A stretch of DNA of 64,000 bases, taken from Candidatus Planktophila lacus (GTDB lineage Bacteria > Actinomycetota > Actinomycetes > Nanopelagicales > Nanopelagicaceae). Below, piece after piece: positions 46,507 to 57,154 of the stretch (position 1 is its first letter; every line of letters starts with the position of its first letter). A model generated the notes under the pieces. The model worked only from the letters and a program-made list of their open reading frames with translations, did not search any database and was not told the DNA's origin. The DNA lies in the NCBI RefSeq assembly GCF_002288325.1, contig NZ_CP016780.1, forward strand, positions 930,001-994,000, written 5' to 3'. The translations under genes and the position numbers were made by a program.

Positions 46507-47525
46507 TAGCGCCCACCTTCTTCTTGGTTTGCGCTCTTGATAAGCGTGATCTTTAAATCTGCACCGATTACTTCAACATCTGCGATTTCGAAATCTAAGC
46601 GCTCTGAAATAGTTGCAACTCCCAAATCTGAAATAGAGGGAGTGCCTGAGCCAAAGAAAGTTGGCGCCTGATAGAGAATTACTTCATCGATCAAGCCTGC
46701 CTTCAAGAGCGCCGTTCCAAAGGTTGGTCCAGATTCAATTAACAATTGGTTGAAGCCACGTGCCGTAGCCAAGGTGATTAGCTCTTGAAGATCACGAGAT
46801 TTGATGGCAATGGTTTCTGAATCGGCGTTAAGAATCTGCGAGATTGAAGCAATTTCAGAGCTACCCATCACAATACGGACCGGGTTCTTGCCGGCACCTT
46901 TACTGGTGAGCAAAGGATTATCGGCTTTTACTGTTGCAGTGGAAGTAACGATGGCATCGCTTTGTGAGCGAAGCACGGCAACATCTGCTCGCGCTAGTTC
47001 GCTAGTGATCCATTTAGAAGTGCCATCTGCGGTAGCAACTTTGCCATCCATAGTCGATGCGATCTTCCAAGTAATTCGTGGGCGCTCTTTGACAATCTTG
47101 GTTAGCCATGCACGGTTATCGAAGGCTGCTTCACTTTCCAATAACCCATCCTCAACTTCAATTCCCGACGCAAGAAGGTATTCTCCTCCCCCTGCAGCAA
47201 TCAGATTTGGATCACCAACTGCATAAACAACTTTTTTAATTCCGGCGTCAATAATCGCTTGTGTGCAAGGTGGAGTTTTGCCCTGGTGGTTACATGGTTC
47301 AAGAGTTACATAAATGATTGCACCTGCTGGGATACTCTTTGCCGCATTTATCGCAACTACTTCAGCATGATCTGCGCCCTGATGAAAACCTTCGCTGATG
47401 AATTCACCCGTTGCGCTTGTGATGACTGCGCCAACAATTGGATTTGGGAAAGTCTTACCAAGGCCAAGGTGAGCACACTCGATGGCGCGCGCCATCGCAG
47501 CTTCTGCACTTAATACTTGGTTCAT
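46506..47525 (-). CDS. ribD: Bifunctional riboflavin deaminase/reductase
   Basis: Deaminates and then reduces the pyrimidine intermediate. I start it at the ATG at 47525 (MNQVLSAEAAM), because the GTG at 47534 lies inside the AAAGGGTG that acts as its ribosome binding site. The protein then has 339 residues. The zinc deaminase motifs are HAEVVAINAAK and EPCNHQGKTPPCTQAI. The C-terminal reductase domain carries VRIVMGSSE and LLIESGPTFGTALL. It heads the rib operon below an FMN riboswitch. Confidence 0.96.
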   Translation of the reverse strand: MNQVLSAEAAMARAIECAHLGLGKTFPNPIVGAVITSATGEFISEGFHQGADHAEVVAINAAKSIPAGAIIYVTLEPCNHQGKTPPCTQAIIDAGIKKVVYAVGDPNLIAAGGGEYLLASGIEVEDGLLESEAAFDNRAWLTKIVKERPRITWKIASTMDGKVATADGTSKWITSELARADVAVLRSQSDAIVTSTATVKADNPLLTSKGAGKNPVRIVMGSSEIASISQILNADSETIAIKSRDLQELITLATARGFNQLLIESGPTFGTALLKAGLIDEVILYQAPTFFGSGTPSISDLGVATISERLDFEIADVEVIGADLKITLIKSANQEEGGR

Positions 47526-47531
47526 CTTCAA

Positions 47532-47630
47532 CACCCTTTATCGAGATTTGGTGTCGCATCTCGGGGGTGGAAAAAGCGGTGGCAGCCGACGCACTAAACC
47601 CTTGAAGCAAAGTTAATTGCGCAAAGGGTG
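47532..47630 (-). promoter_or_regulatory. FMN riboswitch expression platform (site sequestering)
   Basis: On the minus strand CACCCTTT (47623-47630) is perfectly complementary to AAAGGGTG (47532-47539), which contains the ribD ribosome binding site. A nearby CTTCAA (47602-47607 region) is also complementary to TTGAAG just before the start codon. I see no U-tract terminator between aptamer and gene. Translational control by pairing over the binding site is therefore the likely mechanism. Confidence 0.65.
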
Positions 47631-47646
47631 CGACAGCTACACGTTG

Positions 47647-47767
47647 GTTTTCTCTCATCCGGACTTTAACCGTCGGTTCGGGAATTACACCCAATCCACC
47701 GGTCATTGGCTATGACCGGGTCGCAGACTTTCACTGCCGGTTCGAAATTACATCGACCCCGAAAAAC
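47647..47767 (-). promoter_or_regulatory. FMN riboswitch (RFN element)
   Basis: The conserved RFN elements are read in order on the minus strand: GGGGTCGATGTAATTTC, ACCGGCAGTGAAAGTCTGCG, the variable arm GACCCGGTCA/TGACCGG, GGTGTAATTCCCGAACCGAC, GGTTAAAGTCCGGATGAGAG. The outer P1 stem is A/U-rich. It lies 120 bases upstream of ribD and binds FMN to shut down riboflavin synthesis. Confidence 0.97.
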
Positions 47768-47776
47768 AACACGCTG

Positions 47777-47782
47777 ATCATA
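47777..47782 (-). promoter_or_regulatory. Putative -10 element of the rib operon
   Basis: TATGAT on the minus strand is placed so that transcription would begin near 47770, just before the FMN aptamer. There is no consensus -35 element at 17 bases. Confidence 0.5.
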
Positions 47783-47784
47783 CA

Positions 47785-47829
47785 CCGCAAGGTGGAAGTT
47801 AAAAACAAGCCATTTCTCGAACCTTGCGG
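47785..47829. repeat. Inverted repeat at the rib promoter
   Basis: CCGCAAGGT (47785-47793) and ACCTTGCGG (47821-47829) are perfect 9-base inverted copies with a 27-base spacer. They overlap the -35 region of the rib promoter and the space after the FKBP gene. It may be an operator, or a poor terminator for the FKBP gene. Confidence 0.5.
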
Positions 47830-47868
47830 TTATGGCGGATTAACGCCTTGGGTTTATATGCAAGAAAA

Positions 47869-48338
47869 TTAAGCAACGCCTATCGCATCGACTACGAAGA
47901 TTAGAGTTTCATTTGGTCCAATTGGTCCGCCGCCTTGTGCGCCATAACCTAGATCAGGTGGAATAACTAGCAAACGTCGTCCACCAACTTTCATTCCCGG
48001 AATACCTTGCTGCCAACCAACGATCACATTTGCCAATGGGAAGGTTGCAGGAGAACCGCCGTTCCATGAAGATTCGATTAACTGACCATTTGACCAAGTC
48101 ATAAGTGTGTAATGCACGGTCATGGTTGAAGTTGGAAGCGCTTCTGCGCCAGTGCCGACGATTATGTCTTTTGTTACCAAGGTTGTTGGTGGGTTACCGG
48201 CAGGAGCCCCAATTGTTGGCGCCTCTCCTTGATTAGTTGTGACTGTTGGCAAGTTATCTGATGAAGCGCTCACTTCTTTTTCTCCACATCCGGTTAGTAA
48301 AAGGGTACAAATAGCAAATAGTGCTAATACTTTCTTCA

Positions 48339-48339
<1 letters not shown>
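47869..48339 (-). CDS. FKBP-type peptidyl-prolyl isomerase, lipoprotein
   Basis: A 156-residue protein with a lipoprotein signal (KKVLALFAICTLLLTGC, lipobox Cys18) and an FKBP domain (MTVHYTLMTWSNGQLIESSW, GWQQGIPGMKVGGRRLLVIP, LGYGAQGGGPIGPNETLIF). It should act as a folding catalyst at the outer face of the membrane. A short linker rich in Thr/Pro/Gly separates anchor and domain. The start shares a base with the argG stop (TAATG). Confidence 0.94.
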
Positions 48340-50871
<2,532 letters not shown>

Positions 50872-50911
50872 GTAATTAAAGTACCGTAATTCTGGAAGTT
50901 ACTTGCTGATG

Positions 50912-52123
50912 CTAATTCGGAATCCTGATTGTTACTGCTAATCCGCCTAATTGGCTCTTACTGAGTTCAAGTTCACCGCTATGTTCTTGAACTATCGCTG
51001 CGATGATGCTCAGACCCAAGCCTGAACCGCCACTTTCGCGTGAGCGCGATGGATCGAATCTATTCATAAATTTGATTTCACTTCCATATGCCGAATCGGG
51101 TAGTCCCGGACCTCCATCTTCGATCCTTAACTCTGCGCGTTTTCCGATATTGCGAAGTGAAACAGAGACGGGAGCATCGCTCGGAGTATGGCGGAGAATA
51201 TTTGAAAGACAATTTTGTATTAAGCGACTTAGATGATCGCGAGAGCCCTGAACCAAGCAATCATCAGGTATTGCAGTAGTAACTGTCCGCGAGGTATTTA
51301 ACACTTGGAAATCATTGAGATGGGCTTTAACTAGCTCGTCGAAATCAACTTCTGCAAAATTTACAGGCTTGCTCTCTCCGAGTTCGGCAAGAAGTAAGAG
51401 ATCATGTATCAAACTCTCCATCCGCTCAATTTCAGAACTAACTCTAGAAAATGCGCGCGCCTGGTCTGAAACTTGCGTGAATTGCCCCTTGCTAAGCATC
51501 TCGTTGTAGCCCTTAATGACGGTAAGCGGAGTTCTTAACTCGTGCGAAGCATCACCTAAAAATCTCTGCATACGTTGCAGCGCCTGGGCATCTAACCCAC
51601 GGTTGTGCCGTCTTAAGAAGTAGATCGAGAAAAATATAGCTAGCGCATCGGCCCCAGCGGTGAATATGCCAAGGTTCTTCAAATTTGATATGAAATTTTC
51701 GTTTAACTTATCAAGTGATGATGCGATTACTAGATAGTCGCCTCCAGCAATTGACGCTGATTGAAAACGAAATTCTGTAGGTTTTGCGGTCGTGAAAGCG
51801 CCAGCCAAACCCTTTCTTACCAAAGCTAAATCGGTAATACCTGGGTAGATTAAATGAGATTCGTTAATGATCGTCTCGTCGCCCTCTTGCGTGACTAGAG
51901 AAAGAGTTAAATCCAAACTTTCATCCTCGATAGTCAAGATCGCAGCGGATATTGCCTCCGATGGAAAGGCGTTAACCCTAGTTACAACTTTTTTAAGTGA
52001 TTGATCGATCTGCGCTAAATCCGCACTCCGGGCAGCAAGGGTTGCATATCCCCCAATAAGTGTTGAAAGAACTGTTGTTACGATTATTGAGATTACTGCG
52101 AACTTGCTACCCGACTTCTTCAT
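50912..52123 (-). CDS. Sensor histidine kinase
   Basis: A 403-residue membrane kinase. TM1 is about residues 8-30, the extracytoplasmic sensor about 31-150, TM2 about 151-171, and no clear HAMP domain follows. The H-box is FLGDASHELRTPLTVIKGYNEML with His194. The N-box (LIQNCLSNILRHTP) and G-boxes (DGGPGLPDSAYG, GGSGLGLSII) are intact. The EnvZ/PhoR-like HisKA type is clear but the stimulus is not. It lies two bases after its response regulator gene. Confidence 0.95.
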   Translation of the reverse strand: MKKSGSKFAVISIIVTTVLSTLIGGYATLAARSADLAQIDQSLKKVVTRVNAFPSEAISAAILTIEDESLDLTLSLVTQEGDETIINESHLIYPGITDLALVRKGLAGAFTTAKPTEFRFQSASIAGGDYLVIASSLDKLNENFISNLKNLGIFTAGADALAIFFSIYFLRRHNRGLDAQALQRMQRFLGDASHELRTPLTVIKGYNEMLSKGQFTQVSDQARAFSRVSSEIERMESLIHDLLLLAELGESKPVNFAEVDFDELVKAHLNDFQVLNTSRTVTTAIPDDCLVQGSRDHLSRLIQNCLSNILRHTPSDAPVSVSLRNIGKRAELRIEDGGPGLPDSAYGSEIKFMNRFDPSRSRESGGSGLGLSIIAAIVQEHSGELELSKSQLGGLAVTIRIPN

Positions 52124-52125
52124 GC

Positions 52126-52833
52126 TTATTTCTGCTCAGATTTTGGCTGCGGTTTGGGTTCCTGTATTACAAAGCCAACGCCTCTCACAGTCTTGATCCC
52201 CTCAAATCCATCGCGATGCAATTTCTTACGAAGGTAAGAGATATATGTATCTGCAACGGTGCTCTCAGATTCAAAGGTAATTCCCCATACTTCATCAAGA
52301 AGCAAACTCTTACTTAAAACTCGATTCTTATTTTCAACCAAAACTTGCAAAAGTCGGAATTCAGTTGGGGAGAGATCGACTAACTCACCAGCAAAGGAGA
52401 CGGTATGGCTTGCTTCATCTACCTTTATCGGACCGCACGTAAGATCTGTGCCGCTTGATGTTGAGATCTGTGAGCGACGCAAAATTGCCTTAACTCGCAA
52501 AAGAAGTTCTTCCAAGCCAAATGGCTTAGTTACATAATCATCTGCGCCAAGAGTTAATCCGCGCGTTACATCTGCACGATCTGCCCGCGCGCTAAGCATC
52601 AGAGCTGGCGTGTTATCTCCGGTAGAGCGAAGCCTTTCAACTAACTCGAAGCCATCCATCAGCGGCATATTGATATCAATTATCAAAAGGTCTGGCTTCT
52701 TATTTCTAATTGCCGTCAGCGCTGACATTCCATCTGAGGCGGTGGCTGTCTCAAAGCCCGCGATACGTAGAGCATCGCCCAATAACTCGCGAACTCCGGC
52801 CTCATCATCTACGATCAAAATCATCTCAGCCAT
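52126..52833 (-). CDS. OmpR/PhoB-family response regulator
   Basis: A 235-residue regulator. The receiver domain has acidic DD near the N-terminus (ILIVDDEAG), phospho-acceptor Asp53 (LLIIDINMPLMDG) and the Lys of YVTKPFGLEELLLR. The winged-helix domain includes SPTEFRLLQVLVENKNRVLSK and STVADTYISYLRKKL. The C-terminus is a Pro/Lys-rich tail. It is divergent from a secreted protein gene, and an 11-base-period direct repeat sits in the gap. Confidence 0.95.
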   Translation of the reverse strand: MAEMILIVDDEAGVRELLGDALRIAGFETATASDGMSALTAIRNKKPDLLIIDINMPLMDGFELVERLRSTGDNTPALMLSARADRADVTRGLTLGADDYVTKPFGLEELLLRVKAILRRSQISTSSGTDLTCGPIKVDEASHTVSFAGELVDLSPTEFRLLQVLVENKNRVLSKSLLLDEVWGITFESESTVADTYISYLRKKLHRDGFEGIKTVRGVGFVIQEPKPQPKSEQK

Positions 52834-52900
52834 GCGCTAAGCCTTTCATGTCGGCGATGAAATAGCCAAGCCTCTCGCAGAAATCTCTTCGATAAAGGTG

Positions 52901-52929
52901 TTTTCACCGAAATTTCACAAACTTAACCT
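52901..52929. promoter_or_regulatory. Direct-repeat site, possible OmpR-family operator
   Basis: TTTCAC occurs at 52902-52907 and 52913-52918, exactly 11 bases apart, followed by a weaker TTAACC at 52923-52928. The 11-base spacing and TTCACC core resemble the PHO boxes of actinobacterial PhoP. The site is about 70 bases from each divergent start codon. Autoregulation is inferred. Confidence 0.4.
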
Positions 52930-52978
52930 TGATACTTAGGGCTAATTAATAAAGTTGTACTCGAGAAAGCGGAGCCAG

Positions 52979-53452
52979 GTGAATAAGACTAGAACAGCGG
53001 CAGTATCTGCTCTTGTTATTGCCTTTTCATTCGTGGCGCTACCGTTAGCAAGCGCTGACAATAAGAATCCAAACTCTCCATCTCAGACCGAAGTAAATAA
53101 AGACTTTAAATCTGCAATCGAGAAATTTAAGCAAGATCAAAAGACATTCTCTGAAGCGGTAAAAGCTTATGAAGCCGCGAGAAGGGCAATCAACAAAGCC
53201 TTTAAAGAGAGCGTTGATAAAGCTTTATCTGATGCAAAATCTTTGAGCGCACCGGGTCAGACTCAACTCCAAAAGCGTCAGAGCGCTGTGGCGAAACAGA
53301 GCGCTGTTATCGCGGCGACTGCAATCAGAGATGCTGCAATTGAAGCGCTCGGACCAGCTCCAGTACCGCCAACTCCACCTGCTAAAGCGCCACGCATGGA
53401 GAAAAGCAAGAAACCACAAACTGGTATTTCACCAAGCCCAGCATCAAATTAA
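52979..53452 (+). CDS. Secreted coiled-coil protein of unknown function
   Basis: About 157 residues from a GTG at 52979 with GGAG upstream. The TTG at 52955 only extends the frame. It has a signal peptide (AAVSALVIAFSFVALPLASA) and a Lys/Ala/Gln-rich helical segment (KSAIEKFKQDQKTFSEAVKA onwards) expected to be a coiled coil. The tail is Pro-rich (PPTPPAKAPR). It is divergent from the response regulator and a plausible target of it. The 3' end overlaps hpf by four bases. Confidence 0.8.
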   Translation: MNKTRTAAVSALVIAFSFVALPLASADNKNPNSPSQTEVNKDFKSAIEKFKQDQKTFSEAVKAYEAARRAINKAFKESVDKALSDAKSLSAPGQTQLQKRQSAVAKQSAVIAATAIRDAAIEALGPAPVPPTPPAKAPRMEKSKKPQTGISPSPASN

Positions 53453-53796
53453 TCTATATCTGCAAGAGGTTTATTTCTTAAAGTTTCGCGATCGTGGCTC
53501 TTTGATTTCTCGTGATGCTTGCGAATTTGTAGTTCAAAGCTTTTAATCGCTTCATCAAATGCAGCAAGGTCATTAAACTCTGCGGCTTCTGCTCGCATCA
53601 GCGGTCCCGCACCATGGGAAGTTAAAATCACTCGATGTGCGTGTTTTCCTTGACGTGGATTTTGTTCATGCAAGATCTCTACTTCAACACGGTCAATGGT
53701 GACGTTAAATCTCTCCATGCTCATTAGCTTTTCATGGGCAATCTCGCGAAAATCTTCAGCGAGTTCTGCGTGACGGGCATGAATAACAATCTTCAT
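53449..53796 (-). CDS. hpf: Ribosome hibernation promoting factor, short form
   Basis: A 115-residue HPF/RaiA domain protein (MKIVIHARHAELAEDFREIA, RVEVEILHEQNPRQGKHAHR, AAFDEAIKSFELQIRKHHEK). It lacks the C-terminal dimerisation domain of the long HPF usual in Actinobacteria, so it resembles the short gammaproteobacterial form. A palindrome TGGTTATAACCA (53822-53833) lies in its upstream region. Confidence 0.9.
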   Translation of the reverse strand: MKIVIHARHAELAEDFREIAHEKLMSMERFNVTIDRVEVEILHEQNPRQGKHAHRVILTSHGAGPLMRAEAAEFNDLAAFDEAIKSFELQIRKHHEKSKSHDRETLRNKPLADID

Positions 53797-53883
53797 ATTC
53801 TCTCCCTATGTAACGACTTAGTGGTTATAACCATTCCACTTATTAGCTGCTTTGGGTAGAGTTAGATCAGAAAATAAAGCCCT

Positions 53884-54267
53884 TTAAAGAGGTAGCGCTA
53901 CTACGGCAGCAGTGACCAACGCCGCATAAAGTGCGCTCTGGGCAAAGATCTTAATCGCAGTTTTTCGGTCTGCTGCACGATCTGCCTGATCTGAAACTTT
54001 TGAAAGTTTACCGAGAGTTCCAAAATTGAATGTACCTGCAAATCCATAAGCAAGGCAGAAACGTTTACGAGATTGCACCCAGCCAACTGACATGACTAGC
54101 GCGGGCAAGAAAATTCCCAAGCGAGATTGCCGGCTTGCCTCGGTAGAGATGAGAGTCGCCGCTGAAGATAAGGTAAGAATCAAACCTAGAACCGCGACCA
54201 TTCGACGCCGAGTGAGCTCTCCCCCACCGATATTGCAAGTACCGGGTATGTATTCCGTTTGGCTCAC
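53884..54267 (-). CDS. Conserved membrane protein with TCNIG motif
   Basis: A 127-residue protein starting at a GTG (54267). The N-terminus has the conserved motif GTCNIGGGELTRRR, then about four hydrophobic segments (MVAVLGLILTLSSAATLIS, LGIFLPALVMSVGWVQS, LYAALVTAAVVALPL). The middle has a conserved FCLAYGFAGTFNFG. I have seen the TCNIG(x)xE pattern in conserved uncharacterised bacterial membrane proteins; function unknown. It abuts the small acidic-tailed protein gene without a gap. Confidence 0.8.
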   Translation of the reverse strand: MSQTEYIPGTCNIGGGELTRRRMVAVLGLILTLSSAATLISTEASRQSRLGIFLPALVMSVGWVQSRKRFCLAYGFAGTFNFGTLGKLSKVSDQADRAADRKTAIKIFAQSALYAALVTAAVVALPL

Positions 54268-54420
54268 TTATGCATCCTCAAATTCATCTTCATCTTCATC
54301 AATCCAAGCATCAGCTGGCGCATCTTCTTGGCGCTGTGCCCATGAGAGAAAACTTCCTACCGCCTGAAAGGCGACAGCCAGCACGGCGAAGAACGCCAAC
54401 GCTCTGCGGAAGAATTTCAT
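54268..54420 (-). CDS. Small membrane protein with acidic tail
   Basis: A 50-residue open frame directly upstream of the TCNIG protein gene, its stop codon adjoining the GTG of that gene. It is too short for a standard length cutoff. It has one hydrophobic helix (LAFFAVLAVAFQAVGSFLSW) and a very acidic end (WIDEDEDEFEDA). The tight spacing to both neighbours supports translation. The function is unknown; partnering the membrane protein is a guess. Confidence 0.65.
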   Translation of the reverse strand: MKFFRRALAFFAVLAVAFQAVGSFLSWAQRQEDAPADAWIDEDEDEFEDA

Positions 54421-54454
54421 AACCTAAAAATACTACCTATCGCGGAGAATTTCC

Positions 54455-55573
54455 TTATTTAGCAGCGTGCAACGCGGAGTCGATATCAGCCCAAAGGTCT
54501 TCAACGTTTTCGCAGCCGACAGAGAGACGGATCAAGGTTTCTGGGACGCTAGAACTTTCGATGGGCCAGCGACGACGTCGCTCCCAAAGTGATTCAACTC
54601 CACCAAGGCTGGTTGCATAAGTAACTATCTTGGAAGAGGCGCAGACTTTGTCTGTACTTTCAGCGCTACCGACATATTCGAAGGAGACAATTGCTCCAAA
54701 ACTCTTCATAAAAGCTTTCGCTTTTTCATGTTGCGAATCAGTAGGCAGACCTGGATATCTAACGTTTCTCACCAATGGGTGCGCGCTCAGGCGCTTGGCA
54801 AGTTCAAGAGCGTTCTCGCAGGACTTCTGAAAGCGCAGCGGGAAGGTGCGAATACCGCGCAGCGCCAGCCAAGCTTCAAAGGGACCAGGAATAGATCCAT
54901 TAAATTTACGCGCATCTTCTAACGTCTTAAATTGCACAGCATCTTCAGTGCTTAGTGAGCCAAGTACAACATCGCTATGTCCGGCTAAATACTTTGTCAC
55001 AGAATTCATGACGATATCTGCACCTAGGCCTAGTGGCTTCTGACTTAGAGCAGTGGCAAAAGTGTTATCTACCGCAACCGTTACGCCCTTTTCTTTTGCC
55101 GCCTTTATGAGTGCGGGAAGATCGGCAACTTCTAAACCTGGATTAGTTGGAGATTCGATCCAGAGCAGCGTTGCACCGGATAACTCATTGATAACTGCTG
55201 ATGTATCAGCAACAGATACAAAAGAAACCTTTAAGCGATTTGCTGTGGCATAGTTGTTGAGCAGAGTCATTGTTCCTGAGTAACCTTGATTAGATGCGAT
55301 TACCTTTGCACCAACAGGAAGAGTTGAAAATACTGCAGTGACAGCAGCCATTCCAGATGAGTAAGCCAGAGTGCGTCCGCCTTCTAGCGCGCTGATCGCT
55401 TCTTCAAGCGCAAGCCACGTCTCATTTCCGTAGCGACCATAACCAACTGCTCCACCTGCAACAAAAGTTGAGTTAAGTGAGATTGGATGATTCAAAGAAC
55501 TATCTGGACCTACTGTTGGACGGCCCGCGGTAATTGCGATCGTCTCGGGGCTGAGCCCTTCATCTAAATTCAT
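54455..55573 (-). CDS. metB: Trans-sulfuration PLP enzyme (cystathionine gamma-synthase-like)
   Basis: A 372-residue Cys/Met metabolism PLP enzyme. The PLP lysine is in NSVTKYLAGHSDVV. Other motifs are YSSGMAAVTAVFSTL, ESPTNPGLEVADL and VAVDNTFATAL. The enzyme could be cystathionine gamma-synthase, gamma-lyase or an O-acyl-homoserine sulfhydrylase, because motifs alone cannot decide. The final stretch contains an unusual RRRRWP segment. It ends the lacI-patB-oxidoreductase run, nine bases after the oxidoreductase gene. Confidence 0.85.
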   Translation of the reverse strand: MNLDEGLSPETIAITAGRPTVGPDSSLNHPISLNSTFVAGGAVGYGRYGNETWLALEEAISALEGGRTLAYSSGMAAVTAVFSTLPVGAKVIASNQGYSGTMTLLNNYATANRLKVSFVSVADTSAVINELSGATLLWIESPTNPGLEVADLPALIKAAKEKGVTVAVDNTFATALSQKPLGLGADIVMNSVTKYLAGHSDVVLGSLSTEDAVQFKTLEDARKFNGSIPGPFEAWLALRGIRTFPLRFQKSCENALELAKRLSAHPLVRNVRYPGLPTDSQHEKAKAFMKSFGAIVSFEYVGSAESTDKVCASSKIVTYATSLGGVESLWERRRRWPIESSSVPETLIRLSVGCENVEDLWADIDSALHAAK

Positions 55574-55582
55574 GACCTAAGC

Positions 55583-57130
55583 CTAATCCTTTGCCAGCAC
55601 TGCCATCGCTGCATTATGGCCAGCGATACCGCTTACTCCGCCTCCACGTCGCGCACCAGCGCCTGCCAGAAAAATGTGGGAATCATCTGTTTCAGATCCC
55701 CATTTGATTGGGGCGCTCTCGGTTCCATCAATAAATGGAAAATCTAAATCGCGGTGGAAGATATTTCCGCGCGGCAGGCCAAGATCGTTATCCAAATCGA
55801 TTGGAGATTTTGCTTCAATTGCGAGAGAGCCATCTCTGCAGACAGCTAGTACAGATTCGATTGGATCTTCTAAATATTGATTAAGGCTAGAAATTGCCGC
55901 AGCTTTAGCCGCCTCTTTTGCACCACTTGGATCTGCATCAAAGAGCGCAGCCGGAGTATGTAAACCAAAGAGGGTCAAGGTATGGAATCCGCGCTGGCTT
56001 AACTCTGGCGAAAGAATTGTTGGATCGGTCAAGGTATGGCAATACATTTCAAGTGGCAGGTCACTCGGGATATCACCAAGCTTTGAAACTTGGTAAGCCT
56101 TTTCTAACTGTGAATATGTTTCGTTAACATGGAAGGTACCTGCAAAGGCTAACTTTGGATCTACTCCAGATTTTAGTCGCGGAAGTTTAGATAGCAGCAT
56201 ATTGATTTTCATCTGCGAGCCATCAAGAGATGCGGGAGCCCTCTTGCCACGCAATTTCGCCAGGGTCTGTGGCGCTCCAGCAAACAAGAGATCAGAGGCC
56301 ACATATTTATTTCCGGATGCTGTACTGACTGCAACTCCGTTAGAACTTGAGTCAATATCGGTTACGTGTGAATTCAAATTAATTTCCACTCCGTTTAATA
56401 CCGCCACGCGATTTAACTCGGTGACAAATGCGCCCATGCCGCCTTGTGGGACTCGCCATTGCCCGGTGCCATTTCCGATCAAGTGATACAAGAAGCAGCG
56501 ATTTGCCTGCAAATCTTGGGCAGAAGTAAAGGTTCCAATTAGCGCATCTGTTAACACGACGCCGCGAACAACATCATCCTGGAAGCGATCCTGAATTACC
56601 TCACCGATTGGTCGCTCCATCATGAACTTCCAAACTTCCGGAAGACCGATTTCAGATTTCAAATCAGCAGCAGATTTAAGGGGTTGCAACATATATGGAG
56701 CAATTCGCTCAGCAAGTACAGCTATTTCGTTATAGAACTCTTGCCACTTCTTGCCTTCTTCATCCCCACCAGTTAGCTCACGAAAACTTTCCGCAGTTCG
56801 AGCATCCCAGTTTTGAGAAATCAATAGCCCGCCATCTTTACCGCCCTTTCCATAGGGCGTATATGAAGCGATGGATCGCTCTAAAGTCTTAAAATTAATT
56901 CCTAAATCCGAAACTATCTGGTCAGGCAGTAGTGAAACTAGATACGAGTACCGAGAAAGACGGGCGTCGTATTCAGGGAACGGGCGCACGCTAGTGGTGG
57001 CCCCACCTAGTTCGGAGGCGCTTTCCAATAGAACCACGCTCTTACCCGCTTTCGCGAGATAAGTAGCGGCTACAAGTCCGTTGTGGCCACCGCCAACAAC
57101 AATGGCGTCGTATTTCTTATCGGTAGTCAT
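55583..57130 (-). CDS. FAD-dependent NAD(P)/oxidoreductase, PYROXD2/CrtI-like
   Basis: A 515-residue protein with an N-terminal dinucleotide fold (VVGGGHNGLVAATYLAKAGKS and ELGGATTSV) and the C-terminal phytoene desaturase-type FAD motif (HIFLAGAGARRGGGVSGIAGHNA). The overall pattern fits the PYROXD2 group rather than true carotenoid desaturases. Nearby genes are for sulfur amino acids, not carotenoids. The substrate is unknown. It lies 24 bases after the C-S lyase gene. Confidence 0.88.
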   Translation of the reverse strand: MTTDKKYDAIVVGGGHNGLVAATYLAKAGKSVVLLESASELGGATTSVRPFPEYDARLSRYSYLVSLLPDQIVSDLGINFKTLERSIASYTPYGKGGKDGGLLISQNWDARTAESFRELTGGDEEGKKWQEFYNEIAVLAERIAPYMLQPLKSAADLKSEIGLPEVWKFMMERPIGEVIQDRFQDDVVRGVVLTDALIGTFTSAQDLQANRCFLYHLIGNGTGQWRVPQGGMGAFVTELNRVAVLNGVEINLNSHVTDIDSSSNGVAVSTASGNKYVASDLLFAGAPQTLAKLRGKRAPASLDGSQMKINMLLSKLPRLKSGVDPKLAFAGTFHVNETYSQLEKAYQVSKLGDIPSDLPLEMYCHTLTDPTILSPELSQRGFHTLTLFGLHTPAALFDADPSGAKEAAKAAAISSLNQYLEDPIESVLAVCRDGSLAIEAKSPIDLDNDLGLPRGNIFHRDLDFPFIDGTESAPIKWGSETDDSHIFLAGAGARRGGGVSGIAGHNAAMAVLAKD

Positions 57131-57154
57131 CTGTATTTAATTTATCCCGTGTAT

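Noticed and set aside
55583-57130. Carotenoid pathway gene
   Set aside because: The motifs fit PYROXD2-like enzymes, and no crtB, crtE or rhodopsin genes lie nearby.
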